A stretch of 64,000 nt of DNA, from the NCBI RefSeq assembly GCF_020911925.1, contig NZ_CP087134.1:3658001-3722000 (forward strand). Reading direction: 5' to 3'. The DNA is from Flavobacterium cupriresistens. Lineage in GTDB: Bacteria; Bacteroidota; Bacteroidia; Flavobacteriales; Flavobacteriaceae. The position numbers and the translations under genes are program-made. The notes beneath the pieces were generated by a model, which was not told the DNA's origin, made no database searches, and saw only the letters and a list, made by a program, of their open reading frames with translations. This document shows, one piece after another, positions 45,955-54,568 of the stretch (position 1 is its first letter; every line of letters starts with the position of its first letter).

Positions 45955-47067
45955 TTAATTACATCCTTCAGATAGTATGATAATCTGGTTTCCATTCATT
46001 TCAAAGCTGGTATTATTACCGATACTTTTGCATACAATTCTTAACTTCTCCGTCAGAGGCTGATCGCTAAGCGAAGTGGTAAGATGACACTCCTTTAATT
46101 TGTCTTTAGGATAATCAATATCAATCAGATAAGCTTGCTCAATTGTTTCAAAAATTTGAGCGACCGGTATATCGGTAAATTCAAAACTTAATTGTTCGAT
46201 ATTACCAACACTGCTTACCAATGTTTTGTCCTGAGTAATATTGGTGATTTTGTTAAAAGTTAGATCACTTCGTTGAAAACGCAATGCCTGATTAGGGAGT
46301 AAAACGACCTCCCTATCCGACATCGATACTAATTCATTCGATTTAACCTTAACTTTACCGGTGCGAACGAGAACTTCTACATTTGGCTGATCGGAATAAG
46401 CTTTAACCCTAAAGCTGGTTCCAACAACTTTTGTAACAATTTCGTTTGCGTAAACGAAAAAAGGCTTTTTAGGATTTTTACTAATTTCAAAGAAACCTTC
46501 GCCGGACAAATACACCTTTCTTTCGTTTCCGGTAAAGATTTTAGGATAACTTAATTTACTATTGGGTTGTAATAAAACAGAACTTCCGTCTGATAATGTA
46601 ATGATTTGAGGTTTGCTGGAATTATTTGTTTGTTCCACCAATCCTTCTTTATTGTCATCAATTAGTTCATTGTAGGTAACAACTTCATGACTTGTGCTTG
46701 AAGTGCTTTTGTAAAACCAAACCGACATTAAGCAAAAAAATAATGCGGCAGCAACTCCAGCTAAAAAATATTTTTTTAGAAAACTAAATGTGTTATTTTG
46801 AGTGGAATCAATTTGATTCTCTTTTTTTTCAATTTTGCTCCAGGTATCCTGCAACGCTTTGTGAATATCGGAATTGGATAATTCTGAATTTGGTGCTTTC
46901 ATTGCAAGCAAAAACAATCTTGCATCTTCAACCAATTTCGCACGTTGCTGATTTTCTAAAGTCCATTCTTCCCAACCGTCCTCGTCAATTTGAGAGAGGA
47001 TCCAGGACTGGAATGATTTATCAGATAAAAAATCTTCTATTTCGGTATATGTACTACGTTCTTGCAT
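45955..47067 (-). CDS. FecR-family anti-sigma factor
   Basis: A 370-residue single-pass inner-membrane protein. The cytoplasmic N-terminal part (1-98) binds the sigma factor. A membrane helix at about 100-118 (YFLAGVAAALFFCLMSVWFY) is followed by a periplasmic FecR domain (VTKVVGTSFRVKAYSDQPNV, EVLVRTGKVKV) and a C-terminal STN-interacting segment (SFEFTDIPVAQIFETIEQAY). It relays ligand binding by the SusC-type receptor to the ECF sigma. It lies 89 bp after the sigma gene and 306 bp before susC. Confidence 0.94.
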   Translation of the reverse strand: MQERSTYTEIEDFLSDKSFQSWILSQIDEDGWEEWTLENQQRAKLVEDARLFLLAMKAPNSELSNSDIHKALQDTWSKIEKKENQIDSTQNNTFSFLKKYFLAGVAAALFFCLMSVWFYKSTSSTSHEVVTYNELIDDNKEGLVEQTNNSSKPQIITLSDGSSVLLQPNSKLSYPKIFTGNERKVYLSGEGFFEISKNPKKPFFVYANEIVTKVVGTSFRVKAYSDQPNVEVLVRTGKVKVKSNELVSMSDREVVLLPNQALRFQRSDLTFNKITNITQDKTLVSSVGNIEQLSFEFTDIPVAQIFETIEQAYLIDIDYPKDKLKECHLTTSLSDQPLTEKLRIVCKSIGNNTSFEMNGNQIIILSEGCN

Positions 47068-47156
47068 CTGTATTTGAGGTTACAAAGACATAGAGGACAG
47101 TACTCTTATTATATACTCACCAAATTGTGATTTTTTTTATATTTTTAAAAATAAAA

Positions 47157-47768
47157 TTAAAAAGTACTTGAGGATAGTAGTGCAATTATAGAAAAAGTAC
47201 CTTTCCATTCCTTGCGAAGCGTAAGTAAACCGCGGTACAAGAGATTACTTGCAGACTGATAATTGACATCCAGCATTTCTGCGATTTGTTCAACTGTAAG
47301 TCCCTGATGGTATCTGAGATACAAGGCTTCTTTTTGTCTTACCGGAAGATTATTTAATAATTCATTCAAATGCGTCACTTTTGCTCTTGTAGTATCATCG
47401 TCATCGTCGATAAGTTCATGCTCTACCGAAAATTTCAATAAAAAAGCTACAGAATCAGTGCTTGCTGCTTTGCGAAAGATGTGGTCTCTTTCGTGTAAAC
47501 GTGCAATTCTTTTACGAACACTTGATAATAAATAAGCTTTTACAACTACAGAACCTTGCAAGCTGTTCCTGTAGACCCATACATCAGTAAACACATCTTG
47601 TATGCAATCCTGAACTTTCTCTGCAAAGGGCGAAAGTGAATTACCGTAATTAACCAAATCTCTGTAATACCTTTCGAATAGTAATGAAAATGATTTCTCA
47701 TCTCCTTCTTTCAGGTTAGTCCAAAGCGTAATGTCATCAAATGGGGTTTGTAAAATTTTGGTTTTCAT
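47157..47768 (-). CDS. ECF RNA polymerase sigma-70 factor
   Basis: A 203-residue extracytoplasmic-function sigma factor. Region 2 is at about 25-100 (SFSLLFERYYRDLVNYGNSL, CIQDVFTDVWVYRNSL), and region 4 with its HTH at about 135-190 (LPVRQKEALYLRYHQGLTVE, MLDVNYQSASNLLYRGLLTL). With the FecR and STN-bearing SusC gene downstream, it forms a trans-envelope signalling set that probably switches on the uptake operon. The C-terminal tail (FSIIALLSSSTF) is hydrophobic and may be a small extension. Confidence 0.95.
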   Translation of the reverse strand: MKTKILQTPFDDITLWTNLKEGDEKSFSLLFERYYRDLVNYGNSLSPFAEKVQDCIQDVFTDVWVYRNSLQGSVVVKAYLLSSVRKRIARLHERDHIFRKAASTDSVAFLLKFSVEHELIDDDDDTTRAKVTHLNELLNNLPVRQKEALYLRYHQGLTVEQIAEMLDVNYQSASNLLYRGLLTLRKEWKGTFSIIALLSSSTF

Positions 47769-47899
47769 AACTTGGTTTTGGCATAGAATTATTGATAAAG
47801 AGTACTGTTAGTTAATATCAAGAAGATACTTTTTTAACATTATCTTTTAACTTAATGCTCTAAATGTATAAAAGCAAAAATTTAAAACCAATTTTTTTA

Positions 47900-47939
47900 C
47901 AAAAAAGAGACGGTTTCCTAATACAGGAAAACCGTCTCT
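47900..47939 (-). terminator. Minus-strand terminator with no clear upstream gene
   Basis: Minus-strand AGAGACGGTTTTCCT / AGGAAACCGTCTCT hairpin (one bulge) followed by UUUUUU. The nearest minus-strand ORF upstream is the doubtful 60-codon frame at 48049-48231. Confidence 0.75.
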
Positions 47940-48048
47940 ACGCCTTTATTTTAACGAAGTTTTAACTATTTTGGGACGCAACCATTTTTTTTACTTTTTT
48001 TTAATTGTGAGATTTTACTACAACTTATTCTTTAATCAACTAAAATCG

Positions 48049-48231
48049 CTAAATGTTTCTGCTGAATTTTGTTTTATGCTTTTCGAAGAAATAATTCAAT
48101 CGTTCTTTTTGGATATTTTGCCTTAAATCTTTACTGAATTGGCTGTAATTTTGGATCAAGACTGAAAGTTGCAGAGTGGTAAAAATTAAAGATAGGTAGT
48201 GTTGAAAAAAGTGAAAAAAGAAGAAATCCAT
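48049..48231 (-). CDS. Doubtful small ORF with Phe-rich start (60 aa)
   Basis: Encodes MDFFFFHFFQHYLSL..., six Phe in the first nine residues, followed by a charged C-terminal half. There is no clear ribosome site or -7 box. It is listed because a real minus-strand terminator lies 110 bp after it. It could be a small protein, a Phe-type leader peptide, or chance. No phenylalanine gene follows; the next gene is the ECF sigma factor. Confidence 0.22.
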   Translation of the reverse strand: MDFFFFHFFQHYLSLIFTTLQLSVLIQNYSQFSKDLRQNIQKERLNYFFEKHKTKFSRNI

Positions 48232-48322
48232 TTTAATCCTAAAAATTCTATCTAACTCTTTTTAAGTTATTAAAAAATAAGTTGTTTAGATTCCTCGTTT
48301 TCGTGACCATCTTCATCATTCT

Positions 48323-48501
48323 GCCACTGATTAAAAGGATTTACACAGATTTTATAAATCATTTTAATCTTTTAATCTGTGGCATTTTTCTCGCTCATAG
48401 AGGTGCCAAATTAGCAACTCTTTGTCAAAGTCACAGACGTATTTTCTTGAAATCTGTTGCAAAGAAATAATTCGAGTAAATTGGTGCAATTCGTGGCAAA
48501 A
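48323..48501. repeat. GCCACNGATTAAA-type dispersed repeats
   Basis: An inverted pair, GCCACTGATTAAAAGGATT (48323 on) and AATCTTTTAATCTGTGGC (ending 48383), makes a 61-nt hairpin. Further right, AATTGGTGCAATTCGTGGCA (48479-48498) is the reverse complement of the start of the unit found at 21142. The 399-bp gap 48232-48630 holds nothing else but this and a terminator. Confidence 0.75.
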
Positions 48502-48565
48502 GATTTAAAAAAAACTGAAAACACAAACGGCTTAATCACAATGTATTGCAAATTAATTATAGAGC

Positions 48566-48601
48566 AAAAAAAAAGTCCTACTAAACAAATAGTAAGACTT
48601 T
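48566..48601 (-). terminator. Terminator of the GIY-YIG-like gene
   Basis: Minus-strand AAAGTCTTACTA / TAGTAGGACTTT hairpin (one mismatch) followed by nine U, 30 bp after the stop. Confidence 0.82.
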
Positions 48602-48630
48602 AAGTCAAATTGTATTAAGAATAGAATGCC

Positions 48631-49059
48631 TTAAAAAGCTACATTCCATTTAGGTAATTTTCCATTTGCATCTAAGAAATTTTGTAAAACCTGTCCTTCT
48701 ACAGTTGTTGGAATTCCTTTTACTTCTACAGTAAAAGTCTCATACCAAACCACTTCCAGAGCAGTGATGTTTTCTAGTTTCATTTGTGCTGGCCAAGAAT
48801 ATTTTCTACCTGTTTTTGCAAATTGGTGACCGTTTACGATTTTGTCGTATAAGCCGCCATTTTTGCTTTTTAGAGTTCCGTCATTCTGAACAGTTCCGGT
48901 AGAACCAACCATAATTAACTCTTTTGCATCTCCTTCAACAGCGTAAACAACAAAAACTCCTGCTCCTGATTCCGGTGCGTTACAAGCTTGTTCTAGGCTA
49001 TCTTCTACAGTAAAAGTAAAGCTATTGCTTACTTTAAACTTTTCTAATTCTTTGTTCAT
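48631..49059 (-). CDS. Hypothetical protein with weak GIY-YIG-like pattern (142 aa)
   Basis: Small soluble protein. The order GVFVVYAVEG, then ELIMVGSTG, then GGLYDKIVNGHQF, then a late Glu in TTVEGQVLQNFLDANGKLPKWN resembles the GIY...YIG...R...E arrangement of GIY-YIG nucleases. However, the first Tyr is replaced by Phe (GVF for GIY), YIG reads MVG, and the catalytic Arg is not clear. It may be a degenerate or non-nuclease member. It is a single gene, with terminators on both sides. The family call is tentative. Confidence 0.6.
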   Translation of the reverse strand: MNKELEKFKVSNSFTFTVEDSLEQACNAPESGAGVFVVYAVEGDAKELIMVGSTGTVQNDGTLKSKNGGLYDKIVNGHQFAKTGRKYSWPAQMKLENITALEVVWYETFTVEVKGIPTTVEGQVLQNFLDANGKLPKWNVAF

Positions 49060-49134
49060 ATCTCTCTTTTTAAGCGTCTAAGTTTCTGAGAAACTAAGCT
49101 GCTAAGCTTTAATTTATCCTCTTTTTAAAAATGT

Positions 49135-49166
49135 AAAAAAGTCTCAACACGAATTGAGACTTTTTT
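49135..49166. terminator. Terminator after sucD
   Basis: AAAAAAGTCTCAA-CACGAA-TTGAGACTTTTTT, with A/T tracts on both sides, 29 bp after the sucD stop. Confidence 0.87.
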
Positions 49167-49194
49167 GGAATTTGTTATTTTGAATATTTGGAGA

Positions 49195-50067
49195 TTATCC
49201 AAGTATTTCTTTTACTTTTTTACCAATTTCAGCTGGTGAATCAACAACGTGAATTCCGTTGTCTCTCATAATTTGTTTTTTAGCAGCAGCTGTATCATCA
49301 GAACCACCAACAATAGCACCTGCGTGACCCATTGTTCTACCAGCAGGAGCAGTTTCTCCGGCGATAAAACCAACAACTGGTTTACGGTTACCATCAGCTC
49401 TTACCCATTTAGCAGCATCAGCTTCTAATTGACCTCCAATTTCACCAATCATGATGATAATTTCAGTTTCAGGATCGTTCATTAATAATTCAACAGCTTC
49501 TTTAGTTGTAGTTCCGATAATTGGATCTCCACCAATTCCGATAGCAGTAGTAATTCCTAAACCTTGTTTTACAACCTGATCAGCAGCTTCGTAAGTTAAA
49601 GTTCCTGATTTAGATACGATACCAACAGTTCCTTTTTTGAAAACGAAACCTGGCATAATACCAACTTTAGCTTCTCCCGGAGTAATAACACCTGGACAGT
49701 TTGGTCCGATTAATCTGGAATTTCTTTCTTTAACATAATTATTTGCTTTAATCATATCTGCAACAGGAATTCCTTCAGTAATAGCAATAATTACTTTAAT
49801 TCCAGCATCAGCAGCTTCCATAATTGCATCAGCAGCAAAAGCCGGCGGAACAAAAATGATAGATGTATCAGCTCCAGCTTGCTCTACAGCGTCTTTTACG
49901 GTATTAAAAACCGGACGATCTAAATGGCTAGTTCCACCTTTTCCAGGAGTAACACCACCAACAACATTAGTACCGTACTCAATCATTTGAGAAGCGTGGA
50001 AAGTTCCTTCGCTACCTGTAAATCCTTGAACAATTATTTTGGAATCTTTATTAACTAAAACACTCAT
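49195..50067 (-). CDS. sucD: Succinyl-CoA ligase (synthetase) alpha subunit
   Basis: Substrate-level phosphorylation step of the TCA cycle, with SucB/SucC supplied from elsewhere. It has 290 residues. The CoA-binding Rossmann domain opens [20 protein letters not shown] and includes [29 protein letters not shown] is typical, and the active-site His is in [13 protein letters not shown] near residue 245. It is preceded by its own -7 box. Confidence 0.97.
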   Translation of the reverse strand: MSVLVNKDSKIIVQGFTGSEGTFHASQMIEYGTNVVGGVTPGKGGTSHLDRPVFNTVKDAVEQAGADTSIIFVPPAFAADAIMEAADAGIKVIIAITEGIPVADMIKANNYVKERNSRLIGPNCPGVITPGEAKVGIMPGFVFKKGTVGIVSKSGTLTYEAADQVVKQGLGITTAIGIGGDPIIGTTTKEAVELLMNDPETEIIIMIGEIGGQLEADAAKWVRADGNRKPVVGFIAGETAPAGRTMGHAGAIVGGSDDTAAAKKQIMRDNGIHVVDSPAEIGKKVKEILG

Positions 50068-50102
50068 GATATATATTTTATGTAGTTTTTAAAATTGTGA
50101 TG

Positions 50103-50110
50103 CAAAAATA
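50103..50110 (-). promoter_or_regulatory. -7 element of the sucD promoter
   Basis: Minus-strand TATTTTTG matches TAnnTTTG, 35 bp before the ATG. Confidence 0.55.
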
Positions 50111-50152
50111 AGGTTTTGTAATGTATTTTACTCTTTTTGTCATCAAAAAATA

Positions 50153-50515
50153 TTAAGAAAATTGACTCATTTGGAATCCTCGATATAATTTGTCGTCTTT
50201 AATCTGCCAAATGGTAGAAAAATGAGCCAACAACATCTCCTCTCTTGGGTTTTCGATCGTTTTAACGTAATGAGAATAACGTATTGATACTAAATCATCT
50301 TCGGCAATAATATGGCTTATTCGGACTTTAGACCGCACATAAGCACGACTTAATTCATTGGCCATTCCTAGTAAAGAATCATAATTCATCAAAATTAGCC
50401 CTTTACTGCTATTCCAATCTAACAAGACTTCCGGATGCAGATAGATTTTCATGATTTCGCTATCAATCAAGGCATCGGACTTATAAAATTTTTGAACAAA
50501 TTCTTTTATAGACAT
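50153..50515 (-). CDS. NTF2-like (SnoaL-type) fold protein, 120 aa
   Basis: Small cytoplasmic protein with the cone-shaped NTF2-like pattern: N-terminal helix MSIKEFVQKFYKSDALID, then DWNSSKGLILMNYDSLLGMA, and C-terminal paired strands VRISHIIAEDDLVSIRYSHY and STIWQIKDDKLYRGFQMSQ. No catalytic residues are evident. It begins 1 bp after the lpxD-like gene, so it is in that operon. Role unknown. Confidence 0.75.
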   Translation of the reverse strand: MSIKEFVQKFYKSDALIDSEIMKIYLHPEVLLDWNSSKGLILMNYDSLLGMANELSRAYVRSKVRISHIIAEDDLVSIRYSHYVKTIENPREEMLLAHFSTIWQIKDDKLYRGFQMSQFS

Positions 50516-50516
50516 A

Positions 50517-51446
50517 TTACTTCAATTTATTTAGAATTTCGGGAATCTTTTTGATATTAGCCAATTGCTTCAACTTTTCTCTTGATTCTTCGATTGGAGT
50601 TCCGAAATAAGATTTCCCTCCTTCAACCGATTTTGTAACACCTGTTTGTCCCATAATAACAGCCTTAGTTCCAATCGTGATACCACTAGTGGTGCCCACT
50701 TGTCCCCAGATTGTTACTTCGTCTTCAATAACAACACAGCCGGCAATACCGGTTTGTGAAGCGATCAGACATTTTTTGCCAATTACAGAATCGTGTCCAA
50801 CATGCACCTGATTGTCAATTTTAGTCCCATCCCCGATTGTAGTATCTCCTGTAACACCTTTGTCAATTGTACAAAGGGCACCGATACCAACATTGTCTTC
50901 AATCACAACTCTACCGCCTGAAATTAACTGATCGAAACCATCCGGACGTTTTTTGTAATAAAAAGCGTCAGCACCTAGAATCGTTCCGGCATGGATAATT
51001 ACATTATCACCAATAACGGTATGATCATAAATAGAAACATTAGAATGAATCAAACAATTCTTTCCAATTTTTACATGATTTCCAACAAAACTATTAGGTT
51101 GAATGTGCGTTCCTTCTCCAATGGTAGCAGAAGCGGAAACCGCTACGTTTGCAAATTGAAAAGGTTTAAAGTGTTTGGTCAGGGTATTAAAATCTCTAAA
51201 AGGATCATCAGAGATCAAAAGTGCTTTTCCTTCCGGGCAATCTACTTTTTTGTTGATTAAAACAATTGTAGCCGCCGATTGTAAAGCTTTATCGTAATAT
51301 TTTGGGTGGTCAACGAAAACAATATCTCCAGGTTCAACAACATGTATTTCATTCATGCCTAAAACGGGGAAGTTTTGGTCGCCTATAAATTCGCACTCAA
51401 GCAAATTTGCAATTTCTTGTAAAGAGTGAACTTTTGGAAATTTCAT
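50517..51446 (-). CDS. Second LpxD-like acyltransferase (309 aa)
   Basis: Left-handed beta-helix acyltransferase related to UDP-3-O-acylglucosamine N-acyltransferase. An N-terminal uridine-binding-like domain (about 1-95) is followed by hexapeptide repeats (VSASATIGEGTHIQPNSFVG, HSNVSIYDHTVIGDNVIIHA). The loop GADAFYYKKRPDGFDQL and the conserved His in DNQVHVGHDSVIGKK match the family. It is about 38 residues shorter than the lpxD at 54552 and diverged. It may acylate a different sugar nucleotide or be a paralogue of unknown specificity. Confidence 0.82.
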   Translation of the reverse strand: MKFPKVHSLQEIANLLECEFIGDQNFPVLGMNEIHVVEPGDIVFVDHPKYYDKALQSAATIVLINKKVDCPEGKALLISDDPFRDFNTLTKHFKPFQFANVAVSASATIGEGTHIQPNSFVGNHVKIGKNCLIHSNVSIYDHTVIGDNVIIHAGTILGADAFYYKKRPDGFDQLISGGRVVIEDNVGIGALCTIDKGVTGDTTIGDGTKIDNQVHVGHDSVIGKKCLIASQTGIAGCVVIEDEVTIWGQVGTTSGITIGTKAVIMGQTGVTKSVEGGKSYFGTPIEESREKLKQLANIKKIPEILNKLK

Positions 51447-51451
51447 ATTTT

Positions 51452-51552
51452 TTAATTAGATAATTTGCCAATTGGATAATGGGATAATGTGCTGGTTAGA
51501 AGATAATAAACTTAATTATCTCATTGGCACATTATCCCATTATCTAATTAAT
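51452..51552. repeat. Inverted GGATAATG-type repeat between efp and the second lpxD
   Basis: GATAATGGGATAATGTGC (51475-51492) is perfectly inverted as GCACATTATCCCATTATC (51527-51544), with outer partners TTAATTAGATAAT and ATCTAATTAA. An 18-bp stem or longer. A related string occurs near 18285-18320. Confidence 0.8.
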
Positions 51553-51555
51553 ATA

Positions 51556-52122
51556 CTACTCTTTTACACGCTCCATATAAGAACCTGAAGCGGTATCAAT
51601 TTTAATTTTATCTCCTTCGTTGATGAACAAAGGAACGTTTACATTTGCACCAGTTTCTACAGTAGCAGATTTAGTTGCATTAGTAGCTGTATTTCCTTTA
51701 ACTCCCGGCTCAGCATAAGTAACTTCAAGAATTACAGAAGATGGCATGTCTACTGATAGAGGTAAGTCAGTTTCAGTATTTACCTGAACCATTACACTTG
51801 TTCCTTCTTTTAATAATCCCGGAGCATCCAGGATGTTTTTATTCAAAGAAATTTGCTCGAAAGATTCTGTATTCATAAAATGAAATTCATCTCCTTCAGC
51901 ATATAAAAATTGGTAATTATGCGTCTCTACACGCACATCATCAATTTTATGTCCTGCAGAAAAGGTATTGTCTAATACTCTTCCTGTAGTTAAACTTCTC
52001 AATTTTGTTCTTACGAAAGCAGGACCTTTTCCAGGTTTTACGTGAAGAAATTCAACAATTTTATAAATATCGTGATTGAATTTGATACACAATCCGTTTC
52101 TAATATCTGATGTAGATGCCAT
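51556..52122 (-). CDS. efp: Elongation factor P
   Basis: Relieves ribosome stalling at polyproline stretches. It has 188 residues in three beta domains. The tip loop HVKPGKGPAFVR carries the conserved Lys32, usually modified. The end of domain I/II includes TGRVLDNTFSAGHKID, and domain III includes NEGDKIKIDTASGSYMERVK. It is flanked by repeat-rich spacers on both sides, within the lipid A gene block, an arrangement common in Flavobacteria. Confidence 0.97.
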   Translation of the reverse strand: MASTSDIRNGLCIKFNHDIYKIVEFLHVKPGKGPAFVRTKLRSLTTGRVLDNTFSAGHKIDDVRVETHNYQFLYAEGDEFHFMNTESFEQISLNKNILDAPGLLKEGTSVMVQVNTETDLPLSVDMPSSVILEVTYAEPGVKGNTATNATKSATVETGANVNVPLFINEGDKIKIDTASGSYMERVKE

Positions 52123-52125
52123 TTT

Positions 52126-52308
52126 TTTATATTTTAGATTTAAGAATGTAGATTTTAGATTCTTATAAAAGAACCAATCTCCCTTTTTTATATTTTAGAT
52201 TTAAGAGTTCAGATTTTAGATTCTCTGAAAAGAATCAATCTGTCTTTTTGGATTTTAGAGTGTAGAATTTCATAATCTAAAATCTACACTCTAAAATCTA
52301 AAATCTTA
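52126..52308. repeat. TTTAGATTTTAGATT-type repeats in the lpxA-efp spacer
   Basis: Two direct copies of a segment reading TATTTTAGATTTAAGA then GATTTTAGATTCT, about 60 bp apart, followed by an inverted pair (TTTTAGAGTGTAGA / TCTACACTCTAAAA). The element fills the whole spacer. Confidence 0.75.
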
Positions 52309-52310
52309 AA

Positions 52311-53096
52311 TTAGTAATTACCTGAATAACCTTTCATAATTCCTCTTGATGAATTTCTGATAAAATCAAGAATTTCATCTCTCTCAGGAGTGGCTTCCAT
52401 TTCGGCTTCAATAATGCTTAAAGCCTGTGTTGTATTGTAATTTTTTTGGTATAAAATTCTGTAAATTTCTTGAATTTCTCTGATTTTATCGGTGCTAAAA
52501 CCTCTTCTTCTTAAACCAACCGAATTGATTCCCACGTATGATAACGGTTCTTTTGCTGCTTTTGTATAAGGTGGTACATCTTTTCTTACCAAAGAACCAC
52601 CGGAAATCATAGCGTGATCTCCAATATGGATAAATTGATGAATAGCTGCTAAACCTCCAATTACAGCATGGTTACCCACAACAACGTGACCTGCCAAGGC
52701 AACTCCGTTTACAATAATAGCGTTATTACCAATTTCGCAATCGTGAGCAATATGCGCGTAAGCCATAACCAAACAATTGTCTCCTAAAGTCGTTTGCCCT
52801 GAAGCAACAGTTCCTCTATTGATGGTTACACATTCTCTGATCGTACAATTGTCACCAATAATAGCCAAAGAATCTTCTCCGCCAAATTTTAAATCTTGTG
52901 GTACAGCAGAAATTACAGCTCCGGGAAAAATATTACAATTTTTTCCGATACGAGCGCCTTCCATAATGGTCACATTTGAACCGATCCATGTACCGTCACC
53001 AATAATAACATTATTGTGGATTGTTGTAAAGGGTTCAATTACAACGTTTTTAGCGATTTTAGCGCCAGGATGAACATAAGCTAATGGTTGATTCAT
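52311..53096 (-). CDS. lpxA: UDP-N-acetylglucosamine acyltransferase
   Basis: First acylation of lipid A synthesis. A 261-residue left-handed beta-helix with hexapeptide repeats (IAKNVVIEPFTTIHNNVIIG, GTWIGSNVTIMEGARIGKNC). The catalytic His region is VMAYAHIAHDCEIGNNAI, and GGLAAIHQFIHIGDHAMISG is characteristic. A C-terminal helical domain (GLRRRGFSTDKIREIQEIYR) follows. It lies 74 bp after lpxC-fabZ. Confidence 0.96.
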   Translation of the reverse strand: MNQPLAYVHPGAKIAKNVVIEPFTTIHNNVIIGDGTWIGSNVTIMEGARIGKNCNIFPGAVISAVPQDLKFGGEDSLAIIGDNCTIRECVTINRGTVASGQTTLGDNCLVMAYAHIAHDCEIGNNAIIVNGVALAGHVVVGNHAVIGGLAAIHQFIHIGDHAMISGGSLVRKDVPPYTKAAKEPLSYVGINSVGLRRRGFSTDKIREIQEIYRILYQKNYNTTQALSIIEAEMEATPERDEILDFIRNSSRGIMKGYSGNY

Positions 53097-53170
53097 CTGT
53101 CTGTTTTATATTTTAAATTAAAATAGTCTGATTTGGGCAACAAACCTAAACAATAATTTTGATTAAACTA

Positions 53171-54568
53171 TTATTGTTTTTTTACAATTTGTGCCATTAA
53201 TTCTGCCTCAGTAACTAATTTTCCGTTTGCGTATGCGTTTGCCTGCATATGACAAATTCCTCTTCTGATAGGAGAAATCAATTCGCACTTGAAAATTAAG
53301 GTATCTCCCGGCAGTACTTTGTGTTTGAACTTAACGTTATCAATTTTCATGAAATAAGTCAAGTAGTTTTCCGGATCCGGAACGGTACTTAGAACCAAAA
53401 TCCCTCCTGTTTGTGCCATTGCTTCAACAATTAGAACTCCCGGCATAACCGGTGCTTCAGGAAAATGTCCAACGAAAAAGTTTTCGTTCATCGTCACATT
53501 TTTCAAACCTACCACATGACGATCAGACATTTCGATGATTCTGTCGATCAACAAAAATGGAGGTCTGTGAGGTAACATGGCCATGATTTTGTGAATGTCC
53601 ATCAATGGCTCTTTGTTCAAATCATAAACCGGAACGTGATTTCTTTGTTCAATTTTAATGATTTTTCCAATTTTCTTAGCAAACTGAGTGTTCACATAGT
53701 GACCAGGTTTGTTAGCGATAATTTTCCCTTGAATTCTAACACCGATTAAAGCTAAATCACCTACTACATCTAATAATTTGTGACGTGCAGCTTCATTAGG
53801 ATAGTGTAAAGTGAGATTGTCTAAAACACCATTCGGTTTTACTGAAATTTTATCTTTACCAAAGGCTTTCTTTAAATTTTCCATTGTAGCATCAGAAATT
53901 TCTTTGTCTACATATACAATAGCGTTGTTTAAATCACCACCTTTAATTAATCCGTTTTCTAATAAAGATTCTAATTCGTGCAAGAAGCTAAAGGTTCTTG
54001 AATTTGAAATTTCGTCTTTAAAATCAGCGATACTTTTCATAGTTGCATTTTGAGTACCTAATACTTTAGTCCCAAAATCTACCATTGCAGTAACTTGATA
54101 ATCGTCACTTGGCATAACCAAGATTTCGCTTCCTGTAGCTTCATCAGTAAACGAAATAACTTCTTTTACTACATAAACATTACGTTTAGCGTCTTGTTCT
54201 TCGATTCCTGCATTTTCTATTGCTTCAACAAAATATTTTGAAGAACCATCCATAATAGGCAGTTCTGAAGCATCTAATTCTATAATAACATTATCCAAAT
54301 CACATCCAACTAAAGCAGCTAAAACATGTTCCGGAGTTTGAATTTTAACTCCTAATTTTTCAAGATTTGTGCCTCTTTGTGTATTAACAACATAATTAGC
54401 ATCAGCCTCAATGACTGGTTGACCTTGCAAATCTACTCTTACAAAAGTGAAACCATTATTAATTGGAGCTGGTTTAAAAGTCATTGTAACTTCTTTACCA
54501 GTGTGTAATCCAACTCCTGTTAGTGAAATTTCATTTTTGATGGTCTTCTGTTTAACCATTATTTCCAT
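53171..54568 (-). CDS. lpxC/fabZ: Bifunctional UDP-3-O-acyl-N-acetylglucosamine deacetylase / 3-hydroxyacyl-ACP dehydratase
   Basis: Fusion of 465 residues, the normal form in Bacteroidota. The LpxC part (about 1-300) shows [20 protein letters not shown], the zinc-binding [13 protein letters not shown] and [19 protein letters not shown]. The FabZ part (about 318-465) shows [18 protein letters not shown] and [20 protein letters not shown] with the catalytic His and Glu. It overlaps the 3' end of lpxD, so translation is probably coupled. Start at the first ATG; Met4 (54559) is an equally good start. Confidence 0.97.
   Translation of the reverse strand: MEIMVKQKTIKNEISLTGVGLHTGKEVTMTFKPAPINNGFTFVRVDLQGQPVIEADANYVVNTQRGTNLEKLGVKIQTPEHVLAALVGCDLDNVIIELDASELPIMDGSSKYFVEAIENAGIEEQDAKRNVYVVKEVISFTDEATGSEILVMPSDDYQVTAMVDFGTKVLGTQNATMKSIADFKDEISNSRTFSFLHELESLLENGLIKGGDLNNAIVYVDKEISDATMENLKKAFGKDKISVKPNGVLDNLTLHYPNEAARHKLLDVVGDLALIGVRIQGKIIANKPGHYVNTQFAKKIGKIIKIEQRNHVPVYDLNKEPLMDIHKIMAMLPHRPPFLLIDRIIEMSDRHVVGLKNVTMNENFFVGHFPEAPVMPGVLIVEAMAQTGGILVLSTVPDPENYLTYFMKIDNVKFKHKVLPGDTLIFKCELISPIRRGICHMQANAYANGKLVTEAELMAQIVKKQ

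Noticed and set aside
48282..48470. Plus-strand 62-codon ORF
   Set aside because: It runs through the GCCACTGATTAAA repeat and hairpin; no support as a gene.
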